From the NCBI RefSeq assembly GCF_040403615.1, contig NZ_JBBAKG010000008.1:1-64000 (forward strand): a stretch of 64,000 nucleotides of DNA. The letters run 5' to 3'. Of this stretch, positions 7,937 through 16,252 are shown one piece after another. This stretch comes from Haliscomenobacter sp040403615. GTDB taxonomy: Bacteria > Bacteroidota > Bacteroidia > Chitinophagales > Saprospiraceae. A model generated the notes under the pieces. That model saw only the letters and a program-made list of their open reading frames with translations. It was not told the origin of the DNA and did no database searches. A program made the translations under genes and the position numbers. How positions within the stretch are numbered: the first letter of the stretch is position 1; each line of letters starts with the position of its first letter.

Positions 7937-8664
7937 AAGCAAATCCACTGAAGATTATTTACCTTGATGAGCACATCATTGTATGCGAAAAACCCTCGGG
8001 CTTGTTGAGTATTCCCGATCGCTTTGATCAGACGAAGCCCAACGTGTACCATTTATTGGAAGCCGAATTCGGCCAGGTCTGGATAGTACACCGCATTGAC
8101 CGCGAAACAAGTGGTATTTTGGTTTTTGCTCGCAACGAAGAGGCGCATCGCATCCTGAACCAGCAGTTTTTGGATCGTACCGTTGAAAAAATTTACCTCG
8201 CGCTGGTGGAAGGTCGCCCTACGCCGCCGAGCGGGGAAATCAATAAAGCCATTGCACCACACCCTAGCATTTTGGGAAAAATGATTGCGAGTGGCAAGGG
8301 CAAATCTGCTCTGACACTGTACAAAGTGGTGGATACCTACAAAGCATACGCATTGGTAGAAGCCGACATTAAAACCGGGCGTACCCACCAAATACGCGTG
8401 CATTTTGCCAGCATCGGTTATCCATTGGCGGTAGATCCGATGTATGGAAAGCGAGATGCGTTTTTCCTTTCTGAAATCAAAATGCGCAATTTCAACCTCA
8501 AAAAATCGGTGGATGAAGAGCTTCCCTTGGTCAACAGATTGACGTTGCATGCCTATAAGCTCACCCTGGATCATCCGGCTACCCAAGAGCGCATGGAATT
8601 CGTATGCGAATTGCCCAAGGATTTTCGCGCGCTGTTGAATCAGTTGGATAAGTGGGGAAGATAG
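7933..8664 (+). CDS. RluA-family pseudouridine synthase
   Basis: A 243-residue enzyme that isomerises uridine to pseudouridine in rRNA or tRNA. The catalytic motif HRIDRETSG (Asp is the nucleophile) sits near residue 53, and KTGRTHQIRVHFASIGYPL is the conserved C-terminal motif. No N-terminal S4 domain is present, as in RluA/RluC-like short members. The start codon overlaps the ribF-GT stop (ATGA), so translation is probably coupled. The target nucleotide cannot be read from the sequence. Confidence 0.93.
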   Translation: MKANPLKIIYLDEHIIVCEKPSGLLSIPDRFDQTKPNVYHLLEAEFGQVWIVHRIDRETSGILVFARNEEAHRILNQQFLDRTVEKIYLALVEGRPTPPSGEINKAIAPHPSILGKMIASGKGKSALTLYKVVDTYKAYALVEADIKTGRTHQIRVHFASIGYPLAVDPMYGKRDAFFLSEIKMRNFNLKKSVDEELPLVNRLTLHAYKLTLDHPATQERMEFVCELPKDFRALLNQLDKWGR

Positions 8665-8666
8665 CT

Positions 8667-8674
8667 TATTTTTG
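8667..8674 (+). promoter_or_regulatory. Bacteroidota -7 box for the Uma2 gene
   Basis: TATTTTTG, a full match to TAnnTTTG, lies 22 bp before the ATG at 8696 and directly after the stop of the pseudouridine synthase gene. Confidence 0.45.
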
Positions 8675-8695
8675 TTCAAAACAAAGCATCGATTC

Positions 8696-9250
8696 ATGGC
8701 TACTGATGTTCAAAGAAGGCTGTTTTCCGTAACAGAATACCACAAAATGGGAGAAGCAGGTATTTTGCCAGAGAAAGGTGTAGAATTAATCAATGGTGAA
8801 ATTGTAGAAATGAGTCCTATTGGCAGCAAACATGCTAAGATCGTAAAGAAATTAAATAAAATATTGGGGGTTCTTTTGGGAGATGAAGCAATCATCAGTA
8901 TTCAAGACCCCATCATTGCCAATGATTTATCGGAGCCAGAACCAGATGTCGCTGTGCTGAAATTCCGTTCCGATTTTTATGAAAATGAATTGCCACACGG
9001 AACAGATGTACTTTTGCTCATTGAAGTATCTGATACTACTCTGGCTTACGACCGGGATATTAAACTCCCCTTGTACGCCACCAGCGGCATTCCTGAATGT
9101 TGGTTGCTTGATTTACAAAAAAAGCAAATCAAGGCTTTTTGGCAACCAGAAGGCAACACCTACAATTGCCAGGAACTCGTTCTGCTTGATGGTGTCATTG
9201 CCTCCAAAAGCATCAAACTAGAACTTGCACTTACCGAAGTTTTCAAATAA
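8696..9250 (+). CDS. Uma2-family (DUF820) predicted endonuclease
   Basis: A 184-residue protein of the Uma2 family, which has a PD-(D/E)XK nuclease fold and is multicopy in many cyanobacteria and Bacteroidota. The core is visible: ELINGEIVEMSPIGSKHAKIV, then EPEPDVAVL with the putative metal-binding acidic residues, IEVSDTTLAYDRDIKLPLYA, and GIPECWLLDL. The frame opens earlier at a TTG, but the ATG at 8696 gives the usual N terminus MATDVQRRLFSVTEYHKM. Its physiological role is not established. It stands alone with its own -7 box between the pseudouridine synthase and the kinase gene. Confidence 0.85.
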   Translation: MATDVQRRLFSVTEYHKMGEAGILPEKGVELINGEIVEMSPIGSKHAKIVKKLNKILGVLLGDEAIISIQDPIIANDLSEPEPDVAVLKFRSDFYENELPHGTDVLLLIEVSDTTLAYDRDIKLPLYATSGIPECWLLDLQKKQIKAFWQPEGNTYNCQELVLLDGVIASKSIKLELALTEVFK

Positions 9251-9302
9251 ATCCGCCAGCCTAATTATTTTTTCTATTTTGTTAGCGAAAATCCGCTAAT
9301 CA

Positions 9303-10370
9303 ATGACCGACATCAGATTGGATGCAGCTCAGGACCTGAGGGTAGGAGAGGAGCTGCCCCTTGAGACACTGAATGCTTACCTGCAAGCACAGCTTCCCGA
9401 TTTTGGGGGCATCACCAAAGTAGGGCAGTTTGGTGGGGGCTATTCCAACCTGACCTACCAAATCCAGACTTCCAGCAAAGCATACGTGCTGCGCCGACCT
9501 CCCTTTGGTGCCAAGGACATCCAGAAAGGCCACGACATGGGTCGTGAATACCGCATCTTGAGTACCTTGCGCAACGCGGGATACTCCAGAGTGCCACAAG
9601 CCATTTTGTATTGCGAGGACGAAACGATCCTGGGCAGTCCGTTTTACCTGATGGAAAAAATCGAAGGGGTGATCTTGCGGGGAAAAATGGCCAACAAAAT
9701 CAATATTCCAGAAGCGGAAATGGGCCAGCTCTCCCGGTCATTGATTGATGCTCTGGTGGATTTGCATCGCATTGACATCGAAGCAACGGGACTGATCCAA
9801 TTGGGCAAACCAGAAGGCTACATCCAACGCCAGGTGGAAGGTTGGAGCAAACGCTACGCCGCTGCCCAAACCGACGAGATTCCTCAAATGCACGAGCTCG
9901 CCAAGTGGTTGCAGGCCAACCTCCCCTTAGAAGGCCAAGCAAGCCTGATTCACAACGATTTCAAATACGACAACGCGATCCTGGCTCCCCAAAGTCTGGA
10001 GATTCTTGCGCTCCTGGATTGGGAAATGAGCACGGTGGGCGACCCGCTGATGGATTTGGGGACTTGTTTGTCGTACTGGTGCGAGGCAGGGGACGGCGAT
10101 TTTGAAAAAAACTTCAACGTTTCCTGGTTGCCTGGCAATTTGACGCGCCGCGAGGTGGCAGCGTATTACACCGAAAAAAGTGGCCGTGATACTTCCAATA
10201 TCCTGTATTTCTATGTGTTTGGCTTATTCAAAAACGCCGCGATCATGCAGCAGATTTACAGCCGATACAAGAAGGGGTATACCAAAGATGAGCGCTTCGC
10301 GCTGCTCATTTGGGGGGTACAGGAACTGGCGAAAAAGGCGGTACAATCTTTGGAAGATGGAAAAATTTAA
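9303..10370 (+). CDS. ACAD11-type phosphotransferase (APH fold), probable 4-hydroxyacyl-CoA kinase
   Basis: A 355-residue kinase of the aminoglycoside/choline phosphotransferase fold. Visible motifs are GGGYSNLTYQI, the Brenner-type catalytic segment LIHNDFKYDNAIL and the metal-binding LLDWEMSTVGDPLMDLG. This subgroup corresponds to the N-terminal domain of ACAD10/ACAD11 and to LvaA of Pseudomonas putida levulinate catabolism, which phosphorylate 4-hydroxyacyl-CoAs. The next gene is an acyl-CoA dehydrogenase equivalent to the other half of ACAD11, which strongly supports that reading. The substrate is inferred, not shown. The two genes are split by a large inverted repeat. Confidence 0.82.
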   Translation: MTDIRLDAAQDLRVGEELPLETLNAYLQAQLPDFGGITKVGQFGGGYSNLTYQIQTSSKAYVLRRPPFGAKDIQKGHDMGREYRILSTLRNAGYSRVPQAILYCEDETILGSPFYLMEKIEGVILRGKMANKINIPEAEMGQLSRSLIDALVDLHRIDIEATGLIQLGKPEGYIQRQVEGWSKRYAAAQTDEIPQMHELAKWLQANLPLEGQASLIHNDFKYDNAILAPQSLEILALLDWEMSTVGDPLMDLGTCLSYWCEAGDGDFEKNFNVSWLPGNLTRREVAAYYTEKSGRDTSNILYFYVFGLFKNAAIMQQIYSRYKKGYTKDERFALLIWGVQELAKKAVQSLEDGKI

Positions 10371-10385
10371 AAACCAAAGCGACAT

Positions 10386-10551
10386 AATGGGAACGCGGAT
10401 GACACGGATTTGGCGGATTTACACGGATTTCTTTTCCGCCGTTGGCGGAATTTGTAACTCAATTACTTACTGATTCTGTTGAGTGTCGTCCTGCCGCAGG
10501 CAGTAAAAATCCGCGTAAATCCGCTAGATCCGCCTCATCCGCGTTCCCATT
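10386..10551. repeat. Dispersed-type inverted repeat, CGCGGAT family
   Basis: Arms of 45 bp (10386-10430 and 10507-10551) match at about 39 positions. They consist of degenerate repeats of a CGGATTTACACGGATTT-like unit and begin AATGGGAACGCGGATGA. The 76-bp centre holds two smaller hairpins (TTCCGCC/GGCGGAA and CTGCC/GGCAG). Nothing is coded. It fills almost the whole gap between the kinase and acyl-CoA dehydrogenase genes. The bases after it (GCAGCGAAGCTGCC) recur at 60181-60194. Confidence 0.8.
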
Positions 10552-10584
10552 GCGCAAATCAGCAGCGAAGCTGCCCTTAAAAAC

Positions 10585-11781
10585 ATGCTAACCGAACTCA
10601 TCAAATCCGATCGCGTAAAAGCCCTTCTCCCCGCCATCCAAGCTTTCATGGCCGAGGAAGTATTCCCCAATGACCTGGCCTGGAGCAAACTCCCTTTCGG
10701 AGAAGTACTGCCCACCCTCGAAGGCCTGCGTCAAAAAGTAAAAGCCAATGGCTGGTGGCTGCCTTGCTTTGATCCCCATTACGGCGGGATGGGGCTAAGC
10801 TTGATGGAACACGCTTTCGTCTCCGAAGCCATTGGTGGCTCGCCATTTGGCTATTATCTTTTCAATTGCCAGGCACCGGATATTGGCAACATGGAACTGC
10901 TGCACCTGGCTGGGACGGATGCCCAAAAAGAAAAATACCTACAGCCCCTGGCCGTTGGGCAATTCCGCAGTTGCTTCGCCATGACTGAACCGGAATACGC
11001 AGGATCAAACCCCGTTCGCCTGGGCACCACCGCTACTCGTGAAGGCGATGAATACGTGATCAACGGCCACAAGTGGTTTACCACGGGTTTCGACGGCTCG
11101 GAACTGACCATCGTGATGGCGGTGACCGACCCCGCAGCTGCGCCTTATCAACGCGCTAGCATGATCATCGTACCAACCGCTGCGCCCGGACTACAATTGA
11201 TCCGCAACCTCTCCATCATGGGACATGCCGGATCGGGCTGGCCTAGCCATTCTGAAATTCGTTTCGACAATGTACGGGTACCTGCTGAAAACTTGTTGGG
11301 TGCTGAAGGTGCTGGCTTTATGCTGGCACAAGTACGCCTGGGCCCAGGCCGTATCCACCATTGCATGCGCTGGATGGGCATTTGCGAACGGGCATTCGAG
11401 CTGATGTGCCGCTACGCTGCCACCCGCGAGATCGAAGATGGCGTGTTTTTAGGTGAAAAACAGATGGTGCAACAAATGATCGCCGAAAGCCGTGCAGAAA
11501 TTGATGCTGCGAAATTGATGGTACTGAGCACGGCACTCCTGATTGAAAAAGCCGGGCAAAGGGCTGCGGCAGAGAAAATTTCAGCCATCAAGTTTTTCAC
11601 AGCCAAGGTGCTGGGCGATGTGCTGGATCGGGCCATTCAGGTGCACGGCGGGCTTGGCATCACCGACGATACGATTTTGGCGTTGTACTACCGCGAGGAG
11701 CGTGCAGCAAGGATTTACGATGGAACGGATGAGACGCATAAGGCGTCGTTGGCGAGAAAGATTCTCAAAAAATACAAATAG
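10585..11781 (+). CDS. Acyl-CoA dehydrogenase, ACAD11/LvaC-like
   Basis: A 398-residue flavoenzyme with the standard domain order: helical N domain, middle beta domain with CFAMTEPEYAGSNPV and the substrate loop, then a C-terminal helical domain containing QVHGGLGITDDT and YYREERAARIYDGTDETHKASLARKIL. Paired with the preceding kinase it equals the two domains of ACAD11; there the dehydrogenase domain removes phosphate from the 4-phosphoacyl-CoA to give an enoyl-CoA, allowing 4-hydroxy acids to enter beta-oxidation. The role is inferred from the pairing. Large inverted repeats lie on both sides. Confidence 0.9.
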   Translation: MLTELIKSDRVKALLPAIQAFMAEEVFPNDLAWSKLPFGEVLPTLEGLRQKVKANGWWLPCFDPHYGGMGLSLMEHAFVSEAIGGSPFGYYLFNCQAPDIGNMELLHLAGTDAQKEKYLQPLAVGQFRSCFAMTEPEYAGSNPVRLGTTATREGDEYVINGHKWFTTGFDGSELTIVMAVTDPAAAPYQRASMIIVPTAAPGLQLIRNLSIMGHAGSGWPSHSEIRFDNVRVPAENLLGAEGAGFMLAQVRLGPGRIHHCMRWMGICERAFELMCRYAATREIEDGVFLGEKQMVQQMIAESRAEIDAAKLMVLSTALLIEKAGQRAAAEKISAIKFFTAKVLGDVLDRAIQVHGGLGITDDTILALYYREERAARIYDGTDETHKASLARKILKKYK

Positions 11782-11788
11782 TTTCTTT

Positions 11789-11991
11789 CAATGTCCAATA
11801 ATCAATAACCAATTTCCAATTTCCAGCGCGTGGTCAAGAAAATCTAAAGTCAAGATGCTCGCCCGCGGAGGAAAGCTTTAGAAAGACATGATTGTCGGTA
11901 ACACCTTCCTACGCGGGAGAGCATTTTATTATCCCCAGAATACCAAACCCGCGCTGGACATTGGATATTGATTATTGGATATTGGACATTG
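11789..11991. repeat. Nested 203-bp inverted repeat
   Basis: Outer arms of 42 bp (11789-11830 and 11950-11991) are imperfect complements built on CAATGTCCAATAATCAATA and ending AGCGCG. An inner pair of 19 bp (11855-11873 and 11906-11924) shares ATGCTC-CCCGCG-AGGAA. The element occupies the whole space between the convergent acyl-CoA dehydrogenase and ABC-F genes. It contains no coding frame of note and could fold as one long cruciform or RNA hairpin. Confidence 0.8.
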
Positions 11992-11998
11992 AATAAAA

Positions 11999-13945
11999 CT
12001 AGCCTTCAAGTTCTATGGTGGCCATTTCCCATTCTTCCATCGCAGCAGCAAGCTCTTTTTTCTTTGCTTCGTAGGCTTGCATGGTTTTGTTGGAATCTGA
12101 TTTGGTATAAAAATCAGGTTCAGACATTTGTTTTTGGAACTTGGTCAGGTCTTCTTCCAGGCGTTCGATCTTTTTTTCGGCGTTGCTTACGTTGCGTTGG
12201 AGGCGTTTGCGTTCGTCGAAGCTCAGTTCGCGGGCAGGAGCGGCGGGCAATGCTGCCCCGTTGCTTGGCGCGGCGATGGCAACGGGAGGAGTCGCTGCAA
12301 ATGTTTTGGTGCTCAATTCCACCTGACGCATGTTGTCCAATTGGCGCTTTTCGAGGAAAGCGTTGACATCGCCGATGTGGTTGTAGAGGTGGCGATCGCG
12401 GAATTCCACGGTGCGGTTGGTGAGGCTACCCAGAAAGTCCCGGTCGTGGGAAACCACAATCAGGGAGCCATCGTATTCCATCAAGGCCGCTTTGAGTACG
12501 TCTTTGGAGATGATGTCCAAGTGGTTGGTAGGCTCATCGAGTACCAGCAAGTTGAAGGGGTTGAGCAACAAACAAGCCAGTGCCAAACGGGCGCGTTCGC
12601 CCCCGGAGAGTACGGATACTTTTTTGTCGGCATCTTCACCACTGAACATAAAGGCGCCCAGGATGTGTCGAACCTTGCTGCGCATTTCGGGTGGCGCGGC
12701 ATTTTCCATGGTTTCGAGCAAGGTTTCGCTCGATTTCAGGGTATCACTCTGGTTTTGGGCGTAATAGCCGATTTTGACGTTGTGACCCAGGGTCAGTTTG
12801 CCGCCAGACAGCGCAATTTCATCCACAATGATTTTGGCCAAAGTGGTCTTGCCCTGGCCGTTTTGGCCTACAAAAGCTACCCGGTCACCACGATCCATTC
12901 TGAATTCCACCTTGTCCAGAATCACCGAATCGCCGTAGCGTTTTTCGAGGTGGTTAGCATCTACGACCACCTGCCCAGCGCGGGGCGCAGTAGGAAAGCG
13001 GATGTTCATCGATGCGATGTCTTCATCGTCGATTTCGATGCGTTCAATTTTGTCCAGTTGCTTTTGCATGGACTGCGCCATCTTGGTCTTGGTGGCTTTG
13101 GCCATAAAGCGACTGATGGTACGCTCTTTTTCGGCAATGACTTTTTGTTGGTTTTCGTAAGAAGCGCGTTGCTTTTCGCGACGATCCTTGCGCATTTCCA
13201 CAAACTTGGTATAGGGCGCCTTGTAATCAAAAACGTTGCCCAACTCCACTTCGATGGTGCGCAGGGTTACGTTGTCGAGGAATTCTTTATCGTGCGAGAT
13301 CAGGATGATCGATCCCGTGTAGTCCTTTAGGAAGCCTTCCAGCCAGATGATGGATTCAATGTCAAGGTGGTTGGTAGGTTCGTCGAGGAGCAGGTAATCA
13401 GGACGGCGCAGCAGCATTTTGGCCAATTCCACCCGCATTTGCCAGCCTCCGCTGAACTCGTCGGTGAGGCGATCCAGGTCGGTTTGCTTGAAACCCAGCC
13501 CTTTGAGTACCCGTTCAGCGTCGCCTTGAGCAGATTCGCCACCGAGGTAATGAAACCGATCGTTGACGTGGGCAAACTCCTCCAGCAACTCCATGTATTC
13601 ATCGGTTTCGTAGTCAGTGCGGGTTTCCATTTCCTTGTGCAATTCGTCGATGCGAATTTCCAGGTCTTTGGCTTCTGCAAAGGCAGTCATGGCTTCTTCC
13701 AGCACGCTACGGCCTTTGGGAATGTCCATTTCCTGGTGCAGGAAGCCCAGTGACGCACCACTCGGACGGCTGATTTTGCCTTCGTGAGCGCTCATTTCCC
13801 CAGCGATTATTTTGAGCAGGGTGGATTTGCCGGCACCATTGCGACCTACCAATCCTACCTTGTCTTTTTCACCAATGGTAAGGTTAATGTGGTTGAGCAA
13901 AATGCGGTCTCCGTACTGTACGTAAAGGTTGGATATGTTGAGCAT
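11999..13945 (-). CDS. ABC-F family ATPase
   Basis: A 648-residue soluble protein with two ATP-binding cassettes and no membrane domain. Cassette 1 has GRNGAGKST and FSGGWQMRVELAKMLL; cassette 2 has GQNGQGKTT and LSGGERARLALACLL, each followed by a Walker B LLLDEPTNHLD or LVLDEPTNHLD. A charged inter-domain linker lies between and a C-terminal coiled coil (SNAEKKIERLEEDLTKFQKQM) ends the protein. ABC-F proteins act on the ribosome (translation factors or antibiotic protection); the coiled-coil tail resembles the Uup/YdiF branch. Whether it confers resistance cannot be told from sequence. Confidence 0.93.
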   Translation of the reverse strand: MLNISNLYVQYGDRILLNHINLTIGEKDKVGLVGRNGAGKSTLLKIIAGEMSAHEGKISRPSGASLGFLHQEMDIPKGRSVLEEAMTAFAEAKDLEIRIDELHKEMETRTDYETDEYMELLEEFAHVNDRFHYLGGESAQGDAERVLKGLGFKQTDLDRLTDEFSGGWQMRVELAKMLLRRPDYLLLDEPTNHLDIESIIWLEGFLKDYTGSIILISHDKEFLDNVTLRTIEVELGNVFDYKAPYTKFVEMRKDRREKQRASYENQQKVIAEKERTISRFMAKATKTKMAQSMQKQLDKIERIEIDDEDIASMNIRFPTAPRAGQVVVDANHLEKRYGDSVILDKVEFRMDRGDRVAFVGQNGQGKTTLAKIIVDEIALSGGKLTLGHNVKIGYYAQNQSDTLKSSETLLETMENAAPPEMRSKVRHILGAFMFSGEDADKKVSVLSGGERARLALACLLLNPFNLLVLDEPTNHLDIISKDVLKAALMEYDGSLIVVSHDRDFLGSLTNRTVEFRDRHLYNHIGDVNAFLEKRQLDNMRQVELSTKTFAATPPVAIAAPSNGAALPAAPARELSFDERKRLQRNVSNAEKKIERLEEDLTKFQKQMSEPDFYTKSDSNKTMQAYEAKKKELAAAMEEWEMATIELEG

Positions 13946-13987
13946 AATGATTCGAGCTTATTTTCGGAGCGCAAAAGTAATAAAAAT

Positions 13988-14080
13988 AGTTGAAGAGTTT
14001 AAGATTGAAGGGTTGAAAAGATGTCTGCTGCATGTAGATTGTAGGTACTTTTCAACTTCAAACACTTCAACTTTTCAACT
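13988..14080. repeat. Imperfect inverted repeat, TTGAAG/CTTCAA family
   Basis: Arms 13988-14020 and 14048-14080 (33 bp each) are imperfect complements rich in GTTGAAGAGTT-like units. They fill the gap between the histidine kinase stop and the ABC-F start on the minus strand, and could terminate the kinase transcript. Confidence 0.55.
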
Positions 14081-14083
14081 TAC

Positions 14084-15133
14084 TTACGCTTTATCCAGGG
14101 TAAATCCAAAAGTTGATCCCAAATTGGGAGTTGAGCGCACATTGATGGTTTGGGCGTGTGCTTCGATGATGTGTTTGACGATGGACAAGCCCAGGCCAGA
14201 GCCTCCTTGCGTACGCGATCTGCTTTTGTCGACACGATAAAAGCGGTCAAATACGTGTGCCAGGTGCTCTTTGGGGATACCAATGCCATTGTCGGCAACT
14301 TCGATCAAAACGCGTTTGTCCATGTCATAAAACGCGATCTTGATGCGCCCATTGGGGATGCCGTATTTGATGGAATTGTGTACCAGGTTGATGAGTACTT
14401 GTCTGACCTTTTCCCGGTCGGCTTTGACTCTGAAATTGAAATTGGCACCCTCTTTGAATTCCAGCGAAATATTGCGCTCTGCGGCTTTGATTTCAAGGTC
14501 TTCAAATACCTCTTTGCCCAGTTCCTTTATGTCGAAACCGGTGATTTCAAGCAACATGTTGCCCGTTTCCAGTTTGGAGATGGTCTCCAGATCCTGGATG
14601 ATGGTTTGGAGGCGATCGACGTTTTTGGAGGCTTTCTTCAAAAACGACATGCTGAAGGCTGGATCTTCAATTCCATTGTCGATTACCGATTCGATGTACC
14701 CCTGGATGTTGAAGATGGGCGTTTTGAGTTCATGAGAAATATCGCCCAGAAAATTCCGGCGATATTCGCTCCAAGAGCGCAACTGGTCAATTTCTTTTTG
14801 CTGATTGGCGGCCCAGGCGGCTACCTGTTCACCTACTTCATCAAAAATTTTAGCATCAGCATTGATTGTCTTGTTCTTTTCCGCTGGATTGATTTTTTCC
14901 TGGTGGATGGTCTTGTAAATGAGTTTGATCTTGCGGTAGATGTAATTTTGCAAAAAATAAAGCACCACTCGATAAGTCAACACAAAGAAAATCAAAACCC
15001 AAATCAGGTACTCCACCCAAGGATAGGCTTCCCAGCGCAAGAACCGCACCATCAAAAAAATCAGAATACCAACCGCCGTAATCAGTGCTGCTGAAGAAAT
15101 TGCAATTTGCCGGGGAGTGGGATTCTTAAGCAT
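14084..15133 (-). CDS. Membrane sensor histidine kinase, PhoR-like
   Basis: A 349-residue kinase. Two hydrophobic segments (about residues 11-32 and 38-60) anchor it with almost no periplasmic loop, so it probably senses membrane or intracellular signals. The dimerisation domain has ISHELKTPIFNIQGYIES with the phospho-accepting His. The ATPase domain has NSIKYG, DNGIGIP, FYRVDKSRS and GGSGLGLSIVKHI. Its start overlaps the stop of the response regulator (TAATG), so the two are translationally coupled. The architecture resembles PhoR of the phosphate regulon, but no pst genes are present to confirm this. Confidence 0.92.
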   Translation of the reverse strand: MLKNPTPRQIAISSAALITAVGILIFLMVRFLRWEAYPWVEYLIWVLIFFVLTYRVVLYFLQNYIYRKIKLIYKTIHQEKINPAEKNKTINADAKIFDEVGEQVAAWAANQQKEIDQLRSWSEYRRNFLGDISHELKTPIFNIQGYIESVIDNGIEDPAFSMSFLKKASKNVDRLQTIIQDLETISKLETGNMLLEITGFDIKELGKEVFEDLEIKAAERNISLEFKEGANFNFRVKADREKVRQVLINLVHNSIKYGIPNGRIKIAFYDMDKRVLIEVADNGIGIPKEHLAHVFDRFYRVDKSRSRTQGGSGLGLSIVKHIIEAHAQTINVRSTPNLGSTFGFTLDKA

Positions 15134-15816
15134 TAAAATTCAAATTTATACCCAATGCCTTTGATTGTTTTGATGTAATCCTCTCCAATTTTTTCGCGCA
15201 ATTTGCGGATGTGTACGTCAATGGTACGGTTGCCAACGATGACATCGGTACCCCATACTTTATTGAAAATTTCTTCCCGAGAAAATACTTTACCTGGTTT
15301 GGATACCAAAAGAAAGAGCAATTCAAATTCCTTTTTAGCCAGTTCAATCAGTTCTTCGCCCCGCTGAACACTGACTCGATCCCGGTCGATGGCCAAATCT
15401 CCTATTTTGATCACGTCCAGACCCTCTTCCTGGGGCAATCGGTCTGATCGACGCAGAAGGGCTTTGATCCGGCTGATGAATACCCGGGGGCGGATGGGTT
15501 TGGTAATGTAATCGTCGCCACCTACATCCAGTGCAGCAATTTGAGAGTAATCCTCTTCTCTTGCCGTAAGAAAGGTGATGGCGGTGCGATCAAATTCAGG
15601 CTTGCTTCTGAGAATTCGACAAACTTCGACGCCATCAATTTTTGGCATCATAATGTCCAAGACAATGAGGTTGGGCAATTCTTTTTCCGCCACTGCTACC
15701 GCCTCTTCGCCGTCAGAAGCCGTCACTACTTGATAACCTTCCTTTTCAAGATTGTATTGGAGGATCTCCAGGATGTCTGGCTCATCATCAACGATGAGAA
15801 TTTTGATGTTGTCCAT
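15133..15816 (-). CDS. OmpR/PhoB-family response regulator
   Basis: A 227-residue regulator. The receiver domain has the acidic pair in ILIVDDEPD, the phosphorylated Asp in LIVLDIMMPKIDG, the conserved Thr in TFLTAREE and the Lys in DDYITKPI. The C-terminal winged helix is OmpR-like: REEIFNKVWGTDVIVGNRTIDVHIRKLREKIG. The frame opens two codons earlier at a TTG; the ATG at 15816 gives the usual MDNIKILIVDDE. Operon with the downstream sensor kinase (1-base overlap). PhoB-like by similarity; target genes unknown. Confidence 0.95.
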   Translation of the reverse strand: MDNIKILIVDDEPDILEILQYNLEKEGYQVVTASDGEEAVAVAEKELPNLIVLDIMMPKIDGVEVCRILRSKPEFDRTAITFLTAREEDYSQIAALDVGGDDYITKPIRPRVFISRIKALLRRSDRLPQEEGLDVIKIGDLAIDRDRVSVQRGEELIELAKKEFELLFLLVSKPGKVFSREEIFNKVWGTDVIVGNRTIDVHIRKLREKIGEDYIKTIKGIGYKFEF

Positions 15817-15940
15817 ACACAAAATCGGTTCTGAAGTTTCTGAATTTGAGGCAATTTTACCGATTCAGCATTCTCCCTATTTCAGTGCAAAGCTATGATT
15901 AATCCAAGATGACCAGAAAGCTAAGTAGATTAAATAATTG

Positions 15941-16252
15941 TTAACCCTTCAAGTTTTCAAGAATTGCCTGGTAAATTTTATCCAAACGGACTGGATCTTT
16001 GCGCAAAATATCCATGGATTTGGTCATTTCTTCTTCTGAAACCTGGTGCAATTGAAATATTTCCTGGTAATATATTTTTTTCAAGCTATCTTTTTGATTA
16101 CCATATACTTCCTGCAAGGCAGCTTCGGCATAATGGGCATCGGTTAGAATTTCGATAAGCTTTTTTTCGGGGACAGGCAGTCGTTTTTGTCCAACATTAC
16201 AGGCAAAACACATACTCAGTATCAAGATCAAGCAAACACGGAACAATTTCAT
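15941..16252 (-). CDS. DUF4296 lipoprotein
   Basis: A 103-residue protein with a short signal peptide and lipobox (LSMCFAC), followed by a helical domain matching DUF4296: PEKKLIEILTDAHYAEAALQ, then KDSLKKIYYQEIFQLHQVSEEEM and a conserved DPVRLDKIYQAILENL tail. The family is confined to Bacteroidota and has no known function. Its ATG overlaps the TGA of the SixA-like gene (TGATG), implying coupled translation. A frame start one codon earlier would be a TTG. Confidence 0.85.
   Translation of the reverse strand: MKLFRVCLILILSMCFACNVGQKRLPVPEKKLIEILTDAHYAEAALQEVYGNQKDSLKKIYYQEIFQLHQVSEEEMTKSMDILRKDPVRLDKIYQAILENLKG

Noticed and set aside
8696..9250. Uma2 protein as part of a mobile element or defence island
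   Set aside because: No inverted repeats, transposase or other defence genes flank it; it looks like one of many solitary Uma2 genes.
12128..13330. Open frame of 400 codons on the plus strand
   Set aside because: It is antisense to the ABC-F gene; repeated hydrophobic residues reflect the complement of its codons.
14150..15094. Plus-strand frame of 314 codons
   Set aside because: It mirrors the histidine kinase gene; the kinase motifs on the other strand are intact.
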